A stretch of 64,000 nucleotides of DNA from Pegea sp. RAD2-039. Taxonomy: Eukaryota; Chordata; Thaliacea; Salpida; Salpidae. Below, in pieces: positions 1 to 12,900 of this stretch. The stretch spans positions 496,001 through 560,000 of the forward strand of contig JAQGEQ010000343.1 of the NCBI GenBank assembly GCA_034620365.1, in the 5' to 3' direction. The notes beneath the pieces are model-generated. The model was given only the letters and a program-made list of their open reading frames with translations. It was not told where the DNA came from and ran no database searches. Each line of letters opens with the position of its first letter. The first letter of the stretch is position 1. A program made the translations under genes and the position numbers.

Positions 1-1639
1 CGGGAAGATCAGAGAAGCGACGCGATGCGCGATATCCTTCTTCAACTAATTTCGCTTTCGAGAAGTCGTGATTTGGAGACGTGATGACGTCATCACTCTC
101 GATGGGCTTCGAGTCACGTGACACGATAGAAGGAAGGATGAAAGGCGAAGAAGATTTAGGACGCGATGGAGTCACGTGATTTCCGAATTGTGTGATGATA
201 TGAGGAAGAGAGAAATTATGATTCTGAGAAGACGACGATTCCGCGATTGTCGGGGCGTTTGAAGCGCGATTCGAAGCTTCTAAATAAATCCAAGGATACA
301 TCCGAGTTTGAGGGAGCAAAGTGAAGATGAATGTCTCCCCTGTTCCGAAATAGAAGCTCCCATCTCCTCTTTGATCCCAAGATGACGAACAGTAAGCTCC
401 AATCACATGATCCTCCGTGGTTTTGATGAGTAGCAGTGTCGGGGATTCCCCCTCGACAAGGGAATAAAAAGTCCTCAGGAGGTATCCGTTAGTATTTGTC
501 GAGAAGATGAGTTTTGGGGAGAGTTGAGAGATTCGTTCCGGAATCCAGGAATAAATCTCCGACATCTCAGTTTCAGAAATAATCTCAGATTGAAGATCTC
601 TTACAATCCCTAAATAATCCCAAGGATTCCGACTCGGAGGTTTTCGGATGAGATTAAGATCAGAAAAGTGGATGAGAGTTGATCTGTGGAGTTTTACGAT
701 CTCTTTGGAAGACGGGAGTTTGAAGTTGAACGCTTTTCGGAAGAGAGTTTCAAGAGAGACCTTCGATTCGATGTCTTGGACGAAGTTAAAGACATTCTGC
801 ATAATATTATCAGGACTCGAGATTCCAGATTTACGATAAAAGCGAAGAATCGCGAGTGAAACGCGATAAAGCGCTTTATAGCCTTCTAATAAATACATAT
901 CAAAAAGGACAACGATAAAAGAAAGAGGTAACCCAGAAAATAAACATCTTAACCAATGTCCATAAACTTCATCAGGTGATGTGGTTAGATTTAGAAGACT
1001 TTTATGGGAGCCTGATGTGTATCTTTCACTTAAATCTCTTAAAACTTTCGTTGAAGCCACATTTTCTGCATCTGTTGTATCTAAATACTGAAAATATCTT
1101 GAATTTGCAAATATAAGTCGACAGACATGAGAAAATACTTGAGATGAATTATCATCATATAATAAGAACATTACAACAGCTACAGGTAGTAAAGGACTAT
1201 ATGTAATATGTGGGAAGTTATGATGCACACAAGCAAGTATTTTGTTAAGTTCTTCTTTGCCTTGTGGGTTTAAACAGAATAATGGAATTATTTCAGGCTC
1301 TACAAAACTTGGAAAAGGCATTTTTGAAAGATCTGTTTTAGCAGGAAAGTTTTCTTGCATAAATGTTTCAAACATTATTCTATTAAACATATTTTTATTA
1401 CATTCAACTCTTTGTACAAGTCTCTTATAGAGAACTGAACGTATATCATGGTTTGCTGGGAATAATTTTTCACGCAGATAGTTTTTAAGAAGTTTTTTGT
1501 TGGCCTCTGAAGGTAGTGTAATTAAATTTGTGATAGTTTGAGGTGATGGGTTCCGATTTTGAACTGGAAGAACTTCTGATAACATTTCATTACTAACATA
1601 TTTTGAAAAAGGGCTTGTTGTAATATCATTTTCACTCAT
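1..1639 (-). CDS. TBC1D24: TBC1D24-like protein (TBC + TLDc), 3' part missing at window edge
   Basis: Reading the minus strand from the ATG at 1639-1637 gives one uninterrupted frame of 546 codons that runs off the left edge. Residues up to about 290 resemble a divergent Rab-GAP TBC domain (helical, with YLREKLFPANHDIRSVLYKR near residue 60). From about residue 370 a TLDc domain begins, with FSTNTNGYLLRTFYSLVEG, IGAYCSSSWDQR and YFGTGETFIF. The order TBC then TLDc, and the low-complexity insertion after YFGTGETF, are as known for TBC1D24/Skywalker, an endosomal and synaptic-vesicle trafficking protein. The remaining TLDc and the stop lie outside the window. No intron is seen in 1.6 kb, unlike most other genes here. 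It is divergent from ribophorin I across about 4.4 kb. Family assignment is good; whether the predicted Rab-GAP activity exists cannot be judged. Confidence 0.88.
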   Translation of the reverse strand, partial: MSENDITTSPFSKYVSNEMLSEVLPVQNRNPSPQTITNLITLPSEANKKLLKNYLREKLFPANHDIRSVLYKRLVQRVECNKNMFNRIMFETFMQENFPAKTDLSKMPFPSFVEPEIIPLFCLNPQGKEELNKILACVHHNFPHITYSPLLPVAVVMFLLYDDNSSQVFSHVCRLIFANSRYFQYLDTTDAENVASTKVLRDLSERYTSGSHKSLLNLTTSPDEVYGHWLRCLFSGLPLSFIVVLFDMYLLEGYKALYRVSLAILRFYRKSGISSPDNIMQNVFNFVQDIESKVSLETLFRKAFNFKLPSSKEIVKLHRSTLIHFSDLNLIRKPPSRNPWDYLGIVRDLQSEIISETEMSEIYSWIPERISQLSPKLIFSTNTNGYLLRTFYSLVEGESPTLLLIKTTEDHVIGAYCSSSWDQRGDGSFYFGTGETFIFTLLPQTRMYPWIYLEASNRASNAPTIAESSSSQNHNFSLPHIITQFGNHVTPSRPKSSSPFILPSIVSRDSKPIESDDVITSPNHDFSKAKLVEEGYRASRRFSDLP

Positions 1640-3567
1640 TTGAATTTAGTAAAGTTGTTTAAATTCAATAACACCTATTAAACTAGTCTAAAAAATGTAA
1701 AAAAATTTATAAAAACTATTTAGAAGAATTTTATGTTTTTAGTTTAGTAATTAATAATTTTAAAAAAGAAAACAAAAACATATAATTACATAATCAAATA
1801 ATTTTAATTCAAATTATAAAAATGTTTTGATAATATTAAAGTTTAATTAAAAGCAAATTTAATTTTATTAAAGATTTATAAAAGAGTTAATACATAAATA
1901 AATTTATTAAAATAATTAATTATAAATACTAATTAGATATTTAAATAAAAAAATTTAATTTAAATTTATTCTAAAAAGACATAAAAATAAATATTTAAAC
2001 AAAAATAAAGTTTAGAAAACATTTGATATCACAACAAACATTTACTTTTGGGTAATAAAATTTAGAATTTAATTATCTTGATAATTAACTAAATTTATTA
2101 TTTAACTCATATAGTAAGCGATAAAAATTCTTTACAAATAAATAAAGTTACAAAATAAATAATCAAAAGAAATTAAATAGAAAAAAAATAGATCCTAAAA
2201 ACAGTTTCTAGAAAAATAAAAATTCAATTAACAAAAAATTTATTTAAATATTTTACCAACATTAATAATTATTAAAAATGTTTATTGCATAAAATAAAAA
2301 TGCAAAAATAAAAAGTTTGTTTAAACTGCAGCATCAAGAATTTGACCTTTGCAAAATAGTTCACTATCGCGTAGTAAAGATCGCTGTGAAAACAATCACA
2401 TACCACTAGGAAATCTTGACTTTAAATATTTATGATTGACAGCTCAAAAAATTATTGTTGTGATCACTTTCGCCCAAAAATAAAGTTTGAGTTTAAATCG
2501 TATTTTGTAAATAAGTTTTTAAATTAAAATTGTTGATAAATACTTGTATATAATGTTAAGTAAATATTGTTTTAAGATAGGCCTAGCTTCTGAATAAAAA
2601 AATTTAATTCTTATTTAATTCAAAAATAAAATATCACAGATTTTAAAATAACTTCTTCTAAAATAATAAAATAACTAAGTTATTTTCACTTGAAGGTTTT
2701 CAAGTATTTCAGCTCACGATACATTTATTTTAAAACAGTCTTACTTGTTAAGAAATAAAAATTCGTTAACAATAGTTTTAAACAATCTTATAGATATAAT
2801 CTAAACTTATAAAGAGTTTCTATACAAGTATGGTGAATAATTTAAATAAATACTGATTTACACTCACAAGATACTTGCTTAATCAATATAAACGAAACAA
2901 AGTTGTGTACAATACTTTGTATAGTAACTGTTATGACTGCAACCTCCTTATTTTGCTAGCTTATTTTGCTATCATTGGTTAACTACTTTGCAACTTTAAC
3001 TTTTCTATGAACGTTTAAATATAATTTTTTATGATGTACATTTCTTAAAACACTTCCTTAAGTAAATAATGACAAATCATTTTAGTATATACAACTAACT
3101 TTCACAAAAAACGATATTTGAAATGGCTTCAAAAGTCGGGTTTGTGGAAAATCACCATAAAGTTGGATAAAATCGTTGAATTGTAAATAGAAGCTGAAGA
3201 TATGAAATAATTTGTTCAATTAGTTTTGTAACTAATTGCTACAATCTTTACAAGTTACGTAAACTTTGATTACATTTCTTTAAACTTTAAATTGATGTAA
3301 CTGACATTGTCATCATATTAGTGAGAATAATAATTGTACCTTTTTCGAACTTGTTTCTCTAAAAAAAATCTTTTTATTGTTTATTAATAACAAAATAATC
3401 ATATAAAATTTTAGAAATTTTAAACCGAATAATTTTTTACAAATTGTGTTAAATTATTCAAGAAGTTTATTATTTAGCGATTTTCTAAGATAATTAAAAT
3501 ATGAAATCTAATATAGAGTTGTTACAACTTTTAGCAAACATCAAATGATGTATTTATTTAATACACT
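1640..3567. other. AT-rich spacer upstream of TBC1D24-like gene
   Basis: No coding-like frame, RNA gene or clear repeat was found. A somewhat less AT-rich patch at about 2325-2420 could be promoter or 5'UTR of the leftward gene, but nothing diagnostic is visible. Confidence 0.5.
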
Positions 3568-3755
3568 AAACGTGAAGGAGGGTGCCTGAAAAGAGCACCT
3601 CTCGCTAACAAACATTCTCACAAATAACATCTATTAAGTTAGAAATATAGAAAGTAAAAAATGTAACACATGGCATTTCAGTAGTCCTCAAAACATATAC
3701 CAGTGAACAATTACATAGAATGTTAATAATATAAAGAAGTGAAAAAAATATATAT
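3568..3755 (-). mobile_element. Truncated LINE (CR1/L2-like), 3'UTR only, copy A
   Basis: This copy matches the 3'UTR part of the copies at 4.5, 9.7, 19.7 and 34.0 kb. Shared motifs on the plus strand are GAAGGAGGGTGCCTGA, CATTCTCACAAATAACAT and TAACACATGGCATTTC. It lacks the reverse-transcriptase end. The motif GGGTGC-loop-GCACCT at about 3580-3600 can form a hairpin near the element's 3' end. The orientation is inferred from the coding ends of copies B and D. Confidence 0.75.
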
Positions 3756-4508
3756 ATAGCAATATATATAAACAAACAATATAACAATGACTATGTATAA
3801 TAGCAAGTACTGTTTGGAAGTACTAACCGGGCAGTTATGTATTTCAAAGACAACTAAAGTTTTCAAAACTGGCTTTTCCTGTCTTACTTTGATTTACTTG
3901 AAAGTAATTTTAAAATGCTGAAAAGCAGCTTAGTATAAAGAATATAAGTTTCATGTGGAAGTTACTTGTATCTTCATCACCAATAATCCCTAGAAAACTA
4001 CAAGGTACATTTTAAACAATTTGTTTCAGTTATCAGAGATATTATCTTTAATTGATATTCAGAATCATAAAAGATAAAAATATAATCAGCTGAGATGAAA
4101 GTGTTTTTTGAAGCTAAGAAGGAAAGTAACCTTTTATGTGAAACATTTTATTCATTTAATTGGTTAGAAAATCAAATACTTTATAAATTAAGATAATTTT
4201 TGAAAAGTAACATAAATGAAAACAGTTTTTATAAACTTATCGAACTATTCATTTATTGAATTTTTCTAAAGTAATTTCTGAAAAAAATAAAATGAAATTA
4301 AGATAACATCAAAAACAGTTTAGACAGTTATATCGAAGCATGAAACAAGCAAATGTCAAAACTAATTAAAGTAAACGCTGAGAGCATCTTAAATTTATCT
4401 TTTAAACTACAAAACCTAGATACTTAGATACTGGAAGCTACCAAAACTGGTGAGTTTGCAGCTACAATACTAAAAAGCTTTATGTCCTTTGTTCTTTTAT
4501 TTCAATAA

Positions 4509-5032
4509 ACGCAAAGAAGGGTGCCTGAAGAGAACACCTCTCGTTAACACACATTCTCACAAATAACATCTATTAATTTAGAAATATAGAAAGCAAAAGA
4601 TTGCAATATTATAACGGTTCAACTTCTGCTTGAACAATGCGAGCGACTTCGACATGACAATGTCTGATGGCAGCTGGTTCCATGTACTAATTGTTCGGTA
4701 TGAGAAAAAATTTGATCTGACCAATGTACCAGGTGATATGAGCTTATTAAGATGTAATGGGTGTCGTCTGAGCTGATATAACTTGAGAGAAGTACTAATG
4801 GAAAAGAAATACTCAAACTGAATGTCAATTAAATTGTGGATAATTTTAAAAATAAGAACTAAGTCGTATTTAATCCGTCGAATTTCCAAAGTATTGAAAT
4901 TGAAGAAGCTGAGACGATGTTTATAACTATCATATTTAATATTAAGTTTCCTACATACGAATCTCGTAAATGTGGCGTGAACAGATTCGATTTTTTTTAT
5001 ATCACCAACTTGATATGGCATTGAGGCACTGA
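4509..5032 (-). mobile_element. 5'-truncated non-LTR retrotransposon, copy B, with C-terminal reverse-transcriptase ORF
   Basis: Minus-strand frame 5021-4578 (147 residues) has the layout of the C-terminal tail of CR1/jockey-type LINE reverse transcriptases: a VHATFTRFVCRKL segment, SYKHRLSFFNFNTLEIRR, an FKIIH segment, then RSNFFSYRTISTWNQLPSDIV and SLALFKQKL. The 3'UTR follows at lower coordinates and shares its sequence with copies A and C-F, though an internal part (TAACACATGG to ATGACAATGTTG) is deleted. The 3' hairpin has one mismatch. The frame is still open but lacks the catalytic domain, so this is a dead 5'-truncated insertion. The exact clade would need a protein search. Confidence 0.85.
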
Positions 5033-6040
5033 CATATTTGTTTCATTTAAGAATTTGTTAGTTGATGGAAAGATTAAAAAACTTAAATTACCATTTGGAC
5101 GAAAAAATTATTGTTCACTAAAATTATTCAAAAAACTTAAAGAAAAAATATTTCTTATTTAAAAAGATAATATTAAAATTAACCTATATTCAAATTCTTT
5201 TATTGTTACAAAAAAAATAAATTAAACTTTTGCAAACTGCTCGAAAAAGACTGAGTTAAAAGTTTTATAAATTATAATAATTATAAAAATTATAAAACAA
5301 TTTTAGAAATTGTTGTACAAATAGAAAAACGAATCTTTACAAATAATTAAGAAATTTTTTTCTTTATTATCTAAGCAGTTTAAGTTTATTTTATTTTAAC
5401 TAAATGTCTTTATTTCATCTTTTAAAATTAATTTGAATAAAAAAGTTTTAAACAATTTGGTCTTTTCACGTAAAGCCACCAGTTTCGTGTCTACTACGTG
5501 GACTTCAACGTCATAAACACTCGACTTTTCGCTCAGGGTTTTTATCTTCATTTTATTGATCAATCTTTTAAAATGTCTCTTGTTAATCTTTTTAATTTTT
5601 TTATTTAAATTATTTAAAGGACATTTTTTGTTGGTTAAATTTGTTATTTAGTTGAATAAATTTATTTTAATTTTTTTAATGTTTTGTTTAGTTGAATATT
5701 TATTAATTATTTTTATATTATTTTGTTTTTATTAAATATTAATTATTATTAAAAAATATTAATTCAATATTTTATAATTTTTTTATTTTTTATTCAAGTT
5801 TAAATTTTTGAATTTAGTTTTCCTGAAGTTTATTTTATTCAATTTAAATAATTTTTTTTTTTTATTTAAACCCAAAATTAATTAATTATTATTTATTTAA
5901 AAGTTTAATAATTTAATAAAAAGATTTTTAAACAAATTTTTAGTTTTAATTTATTCAAAAATTTTAAATAAAATATTTTAAATATAAATTAAAACTTTAT
6001 ATTTTAAAATTTATAATTTATTTATCAGGGTTTCAACAAG
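5033..6040. other. Spacer upstream of ribophorin I; probable promoter/5'UTR patch
   Basis: Mostly very AT-rich. A GC-richer patch at about 5459-5545 (with CACGTAAAG, CTACGTGG and AACGTCA) stands out and may be the promoter or a 5'UTR exon of ribophorin I. Just before the ATG at 6041 the sequence TTTATTTATCAG-GG looks like a splice acceptor, so a 5'UTR intron (or trans-splicing) is possible. Confidence 0.4.
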
Positions 6041-9000
6041 ATGTTTTTAAAAGAAATTTTATTTAGTTTGTTTTTCATCATCTATTTGACTGAAGCCAAT
6101 TTAGTTAATGAAGATGTATCTCGAACTATTGATTTAAAATCACATCTCGTAAGAGTTATTACAAAAGTGACTCTTTCAAATACTGGCAAGCAATCAGTCT
6201 CAAGATTTCAGTTTATCATTGACCCTAAGCATTCCTCTCAACTAGCAAATGTGCTTTTTACACAGGTTTATATCTCAATTTTATATTAAATTAACCATAA
6301 ATCTTTAAATTATTTTTTTTAGGGTAGTGACAATGAAAATCAGTTATCAGCTACTAAAAAAGATGATGTATACACTGTTAAGTTACAAAAAACGTTGTTG
6401 CCTGGTGCTACAGTTAGTTATAGTGCTGAAGAAACTTATTTTAATTCAGTCACACCATTTCCAAAGTTAGAAATTCATAATTTTAGAACAAACATAAACT
6501 AACAAGATTTTGATACAGAGAAATTAGCCAATCACAGAACCAGCTGGTCGTTTATGAAGGAAACCATTTCTTTTTTTCACCTTACATCACTACATCTCAA
6601 ACCACAACTGTCCAACTTCCATCAGCAACTGTTGAATCTTATTCCAAATATGGAAATGCTGAAAAATCTGACACTACAATCACATATGGAGACGCTGATC
6701 AATATGAGAACGTTGCTGCCAACTCACAGGTTTTCAAATGACGTCATTGTGATGACGTAGATGATCAATTTGAATATTTAGAATGAAATGAGAATTCATT
6801 ATGAGAACAACAACCCTTTTCTCGTGGTCACTCGACTAGAACGAGTAATTGAACTTTCACATTGGGGGAATATTGCTGTGGAAGAAACCTTTGATATTGC
6901 TCATCACGGAGCTAAATTAAAAGGATCTTTCAGTCGCTATGACTACCAACGTCAAATGAATAGTGGAGTATCTTCTGTAAAGTCTTTTAAGACGATCTTA
7001 CCATCATCAGCTCAAGATGTTTACTACAGGTTGAAAATAAATCCAAATTTATTAAATTTTTTATGAATTTTTTTGTAGAGATCAAATCGGGAATATTTCG
7101 ACTTCTAATCTTTTCCAAAATGAAGATTCAGTTGATCTTGAAATCCGACCAAGATTCCCACTTTTTGGAGGTTGGAAGACACATTATTACATCGGATATA
7201 ATCTCCCAAGCTACAACTATCTCTACACCAAAGGTACATCTTTCAACAAGCTCCTGAAAGAGTCTGAAGATCTTGTGATGCAGGAGACACAAATGCTTTG
7301 AAGATGAGAGTGATTGATCACGTGATGCAGGATCAATTAATTGAGGATTTTACGTTGAAGATCATACTTCCTGAGGGATGCAAGTAAGTTTCTAGAGATC
7401 AGAAGATGTATATGTTGATTGGATGTTGACAGGGACATCAATGTTCAACTTCCATTTGAAGGATTGACACGTGAAGATGATAGATTACATTTCACTTATC
7501 TTGATACATCAGGAAGACCCACTCTAACTTTCACAGCTCAGAATCTTGTCGACTCTCACATCGAAGACTTCATCGTGAGTTCATCTCTAAGATCTTCATC
7601 TCTAAGATCTTCATCTCTAAGATCTTTATCTTTAAGACCTTCATCTTTAAGATCTTCATCTTTAAGACCTTCATCTTTAAATCTTCATCTCTAAGATCTT
7701 CATCTTTACGATCTTCATCTTTAAGATCTTCATCTTTAAGATCTTCATCTCTAAGATCTTCATCTTTAACATCTTCATCTTTAAGATCTTCATCTCTAAG
7801 ATCTTTATCTTTAACATCTTCATCTTTAACATCTTCTTCTTTAAGATCTTCATCTTTAACATCTTCATCTTTAAGATCTTCATCTTTAACATCTTCATCT
7901 TTAAGATCTTCATCTTTAAGATCTTCATCTTTAAGATCTTTATCTTTAAGACCTTCATCTTTAACATCTTCTTCTTTAAGATCTTCATCTTTAACATCTT
8001 CATCTTTAACATCTTCATCTTTAAGATCTTCATCTATAAGATCTTTATCTTTAAGATCTTCATCTGAAAGATCTTCATCTTTAACATCTTCATCTTTAAG
8101 ATCTTCATCTCTAAGATCTTTATCTTTAAGATCTTCATCTCTTAGATCTTCATCTTTAAGATCTTCATCTTTAAGACCTTCATCTTTAACATCTTCATCT
8201 TTAAGACCTTCATCTTTAAGACCTTCATCTTTAACATCTTCATCTGAAAGATCTTCATCTTTAACATCTTCATCTTTAAGATCTTCATCTCTAAGATCTT
8301 TATCTTTAACATCTTCATCTCTTAGATCTTCATCTTTAAGATCTTCATCTTTAAGACCTTCATCTTTAGCATCTTCATCTTTAAGACCTTCATCTGAAAG
8401 ATCTTCATCTTGATGTCTTTTTCAGCTGAGTTACAACTTCAACAAGATGCTCCTCCTACACGAACCTCTCCTCATAATCTCCTTCTTCTTCCTTCTCTTC
8501 CTAACAGTCATCATAATCGTCCGTCTCGACTTCACAATCGCTCAAGACTCCGTGTTGGAAGCGCGCATGCGTCTACAAGGAGTCATTGAACAGGTCTCTA
8601 CCTCCTTGACCTCTACATGAGCTTACATCTCACTTTCCCAGGTCAAAACTCAACAAGATAAACGCGCCGCGTGTTTCCGATCTTATAAAGCCGCTATTGA
8701 AACTTACAAGGTTAGTAGGTGACTCCAAAGACATTGAATTTATGATTTGATGCAGGCGAAGAAGAATCAAGCATCTTTTACAGCCACTTGTAAGTCTTTA
8801 GATAAAGATTTCAAAGCTGCAACTTCTGTGATTGATTCTTACATCACTCAAATAAGAACTGATTCTAATGATGCTGCTGAAAAGGTAAATAAGAAATTCT
8901 TTGAAAGAGTTTTAGATAGATTTCATGAAAGGTTGTTTTGAGAGAAAATGAAAAGTCAGGAAAGAGTTTCAGTAGGAATATGAGAAATTTACAATCTTAT

Positions 9001-9297
9001 TATAGTGCTGAGGCTTTTAATTCACCGAGTTTAAAGTATTTACAGAGATCTAAGTTATCAGCGGTCAGTAGTCTTCTGAAATATCTTCATATTTTAACTA
9101 ATTTATGTCTTTAGGTTCTTCGATTAAACAAATTGAATGCTGATTTGAAAGAGAAGATGAATGGATCCATAGATCTCGCTAAACGTCTTGTGATTGAGAA
9201 AGTGAATCGCGATTCGTATGCTGATAACAACAAAAAGATCGAATCAAGCATGTCAGATCTTTTATCTAAGATAGAACTTATTTGTGATTCGTTGTAA
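6041..9297 (+). CDS. RPN1: Ribophorin I, oligosaccharyltransferase subunit (12 exons)
   Basis: Exons: 6041-6265, 6323-6465, 6519-6729, 6782-7029, 7079-7233, 7284-7383, 7433-7574, 8426-8593, 8642-8710, 8756-8931, 8973-9063, 9115-9297; all junctions keep phase and give 636 residues (human about 607). Ribophorin I is a membrane subunit of the ER oligosaccharyltransferase that presents nascent proteins for N-glycosylation. Visible marks are an N-terminal signal peptide (hydrophobic core about residues 5-16), [44 protein letters not shown] and [12 protein letters not shown] single hydrophobic span at about residues 416-440 is followed by VRLDF and a charged cytosolic tail. Ten introns are 41-57 bp; the seventh is 851 bp and consists almost entirely of a 15-bp minisatellite. 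The exon 10/11 junction was chosen on phase and is the least certain. Confidence 0.95.
7577..8411. repeat. 15-bp minisatellite inside ribophorin I intron 7
   Basis: About 55 tandem copies of a unit close to GATCTTCATCTTTAA, with variants (CTCTAAG, GAAAG, AACATC). It lies between the donor at 7575 and the acceptor ending at 8425. The period is a multiple of three, so long spurious frames run through it on both strands (for example a Lys/Met/Leu-rich minus frame at 8033-7677); these are not genes. Confidence 0.95.
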
Positions 9298-9679
9298 ACT
9301 TGTTTGTTTAGTTAACATTTAGGTCAAGTATAAAATTGCGAAGCATTTATAGAATTCATTTATTAGTTTTCTTCGCATTTATTTTCTTTACTAACTTTTC
9401 AAGAGTTTATAGATTTAATAATTTAACTTTTTGGTAATTTAATTTCTCGAATATATCATCAAAACAGATTTGTGTGTTTTTGTAGTTTGAAGAGAGATTA
9501 ATGACTAAATTTTGTAAAAAATTCCAACTAAAGTAATGTTGAAACTCAAATTTGTTTTTTATAATTGAAATTAGAATCTTAGATTGTTAATTAAACAGAT
9601 TAATAAATCCACTAAAAGCTGCTGCTTACTCCGACGATTCCGTGTCATTGTAGTGAAAGTTTTTATAAATTTCAAAAAA
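9298..9679. other. Ribophorin I 3'UTR and flank
   Basis: AT-rich, with no coding potential. An AATAAA at about 9602 is a candidate polyadenylation signal some 305 bp after the stop codon. Confidence 0.4.
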
Positions 9680-9944
9680 CACGAAGAAGGGTGCCTGAAA
9701 AGAGCACCTCTCGCTAACACACATTCTCACAAATAACATCTATTTAGCCAAAAATATAAAAAGTAAAAGATGTAATACATGCTATTTCGATATCACTCAA
9801 AGCATATAACAGTGAACAATTACATAGAATGTTGATAATATAAGAAAGAAAAATCACAGTTTAGAAATGACAATGTTGGCAATATTATAACGGTTCAACT
9901 TCTTTTTGAACAACGCGAGTGATTCTGACATGATAATTTGTGAT
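9680..9944 (-). mobile_element. Truncated LINE, copy C
   Basis: Same family as the other copies (GAAGAAGGGTGCCTGA, CATTCTCACAAATAAC, ATGACAATGTTGGC). It extends just into the 3' end of the reverse-transcriptase coding region (TTCAACTTCTTTTTGAAC) and is then truncated. The hairpin arms GGGTGC/GCACCT are intact. Confidence 0.8.
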
Positions 9945-12900
9945 ATTAAACAATAAAAGAAACCTAAGAACAGAGAAAGTTTCATCTCCGATACTTCTGA
10001 AAAACCATTCCAGAAATTTAGGATCAATTCAAAAATGAAATAATTCTTTCGATTATTATTAGAAATGATTTTTTAGTTTAGTTGGCAACTTGTATCTTTC
10101 TGGGTTTACTTTCAATTAAAAAAATTGTTTAAATTTTACAAATCTTTGATAAGATTACAAATAAATTATTAAAGATAGATGACTAACTGAGAAATCTAAA
10201 TCTATAAAAAACGAAATCGGCTTCTCGAATTTTCGTTTATTTGGTAGCTAACTTTAAGAACAAAATATTTGATTTCATATCTAAATGCATCTTTTTATTC
10301 CTTGCTTTTCTCGCGTCTTTAAAAGTAAATAAAAAATAAGTTCATTTTTTTGGCATGATGCCAGGGCAGAAATTATGAAGACCAAGTTGTTACCCATACA
10401 GCAGGATTCCACTCTCCACACCAACAAGGTTATACAGCGAATCATAAGGATTGATACGGCTACACCCAGCTGGCTAAACATTTCAAAGAACTCAATTCTT
10501 TATTTATTTAAATTTTTGAAAGTTTAATTTTGAATTGTGTCAATAAAGAAAGCAAATTAATCAAATAAAATGTAATCTACTTGTAGTTCAATAAACTTTA
10601 TTTATTTCATTTACATTATCAGAAATTCATCCCAAAATTATATTGGAGTAACAAAGAAATGAATAAGGCCAAAAAAGTAGATATAAAGTAAATACTTAGA
10701 TTGTAAAATCATTCTGAATCAAATGTTTTGATTAAATAAATTAAAAAATCAATGAAGTAATCAAAAGTATGTCAAATTGTCTCTTATTTATTAATAGAAT
10801 CAGAGATTGATTTGATTAACAAATAAATAGAAATCCACGGCTAATTAAACATAACTACCCTTAAAATAACATTAAAATAGGCGAGGCATAAATAGATTGT
10901 AAAATAATATTTTTGTACAATTACAATGTTTTGTTAAATACAATAAATAAAACAGGAACATGTATTTAAATATTTTGTAAAGGAAGTATTGTTATAAAAA
11001 AACATTCATAATCATTTATATTTGTTTAATAATGTTCTGATATTGTAGAGTTGCTTAATGATTTGTATTAAAACAAAATTAGTTCTAGCTGTCAATTTCA
11101 AGTGTAATAAGCTGTGATATCGTAGCAACTTTAGTTTTCATTTTAAACAGAATTAATTTATTTATTAAAATCTTAATGAGCAGAACTGAAAGTATTTTAT
11201 CAACGAGGAACCAGGACAGATATAAAAGCAGCAAGGAGCTAGCTCCAGAATAAAACTGTTAACTTTTAAAGAGTTTTTTTGGTGAGCAGGATAAATTAGT
11301 TAAACTAAAATGAAGATCATTTGAAATTTTATTTTTTTAAATCTAATTTTTCAGTTATATTAAATAATGAGAATTCGTCGCCAAATATTATATTTTTGGC
11401 AATTAGTTTGTAGAGCTTTTTTTGTAATAAATATTATCTTCTTTTCTTTTTATCTACTTATTTTCCTTCTGCTTTTTGTAACTTTTTATTTATGTTTCTA
11501 TCTTTTATTGTCATAAATTGTGAATAATGGAGATACAACTTAAATATCAAGCTATCGAAGAATCTCAATCCTAATAAGTGAAAAATATGTTTCTCGTGTT
11601 TTCGTTCATTTACTAGCGAACTTTAAGAACAACAAACTTGATTTTAACTTTAATTCTTCCTTCTGCCGTTAGTTTTTTCCAAATGTATCTTTTTCTTCCT
11701 TCCTTTTCCTATCCTTAAAACTTAAACAATTGTAAATATAAGTAAAGTACTCTAGAATTGTACTTGGAGACAAGAAATACTTTAAACTTTTTAATTTTTG
11801 TTCTGTATTTTAACTTTAATTAAAAAATAATCGCTTAAACTATCTTCTATCGTCTAGGACACTTAGTCAGCTTTAAGCTTTATAATAATAGGCTTGTATA
11901 TACCTTCACTTTGTGATTAATTCTGCTTTTTACTACTCTAAAAATTATTAAATAAATTTTTGGCAACACTTTAGAATATAATATAAAACTAAAATTTGTA
12001 GATATTTTAGTTTAAAACTCGTAGAATTCATTGGACAAATGGAAAAATAAATGTATATCTAACTACTGCATTAATTTGTGAAATTTCTTTCTTACTTGTA
12101 AGTGCAAAGCTAAAAATACTGCTAAAATATTCTTGATTTAAGCTTAAAGTTTTTTAGCAATTTCATCTTTAAAGAAAAAGACAACCGATAAAGAACCTGT
12201 ACCAAAAATTCTAACATCAAACTGTTTATGATGATTTTTATACAATAATTATAACTTCTAAAAATTAATTAAAGTGTCATAGAAGTTGTTATTTAAATAA
12301 CTTTTTGATTTCGATATATTTCTTAAAAGTTAAAAATTAATTATTTCAGAAAGTAACACGTATTACAATAACCTAAATAGTTTACACTAAAAACTCAATA
12401 CACGAGCTGTAAGGTAAAATTTTTTTATAGGAAGATGAAGCTATTAATTTCTTACAAAATTTAATTATATAATCTTGATATAAACTTTAAAATAACTCCT
12501 AATTTCTTCAGAAATGTATTTACTAAGTATTTAATTATCCGCTATATGGCGTATATCATGCCCGGAGTCATGATGTCATACGAACCATGCGATAAAAGTC
12601 ATAAGTAGTTCCTCTTAATATTATTTCAGATCTACAGTCTTTCCATGTGCTTATTTGGAGCATTAGTCGTGGAATTACATTTTTATTAACTATTTATGCT
12701 TAGAATAAGAAGTTTATTCAAAGTTGCATTAGTTTATTGTAATAGAATGTTTTTAATAAGTGCTGGAATAAAATATTTGGACTAATTTTTTAGTTTATTG
12801 TGTTTTTAAATGTGATTTGAAACTTTTTTAATCGAAACTTTACTTTTAACTTTTCCATTTCTGTTTTTCTATATTTTTTTTTAGTCAATAGCCTTTAATT

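Noticed and set aside
648-1430. Plus-strand small genes at 648-839 and 1242-1430
   Set aside because: Antisense shadows of the minus-strand TBC1D24-like exon.
3605-3787. Minus frame of 60 residues
   Set aside because: Lies in the LINE 3'UTR copy A; not coding in other copies.
7419-8033. Long Ser/Leu/Arg-rich plus frame and Lys/Met/Leu-rich minus frame
   Set aside because: Both are translations of the 15-bp intronic minisatellite (a multiple of three), apart from the first part, which is RPN1 exon 7.
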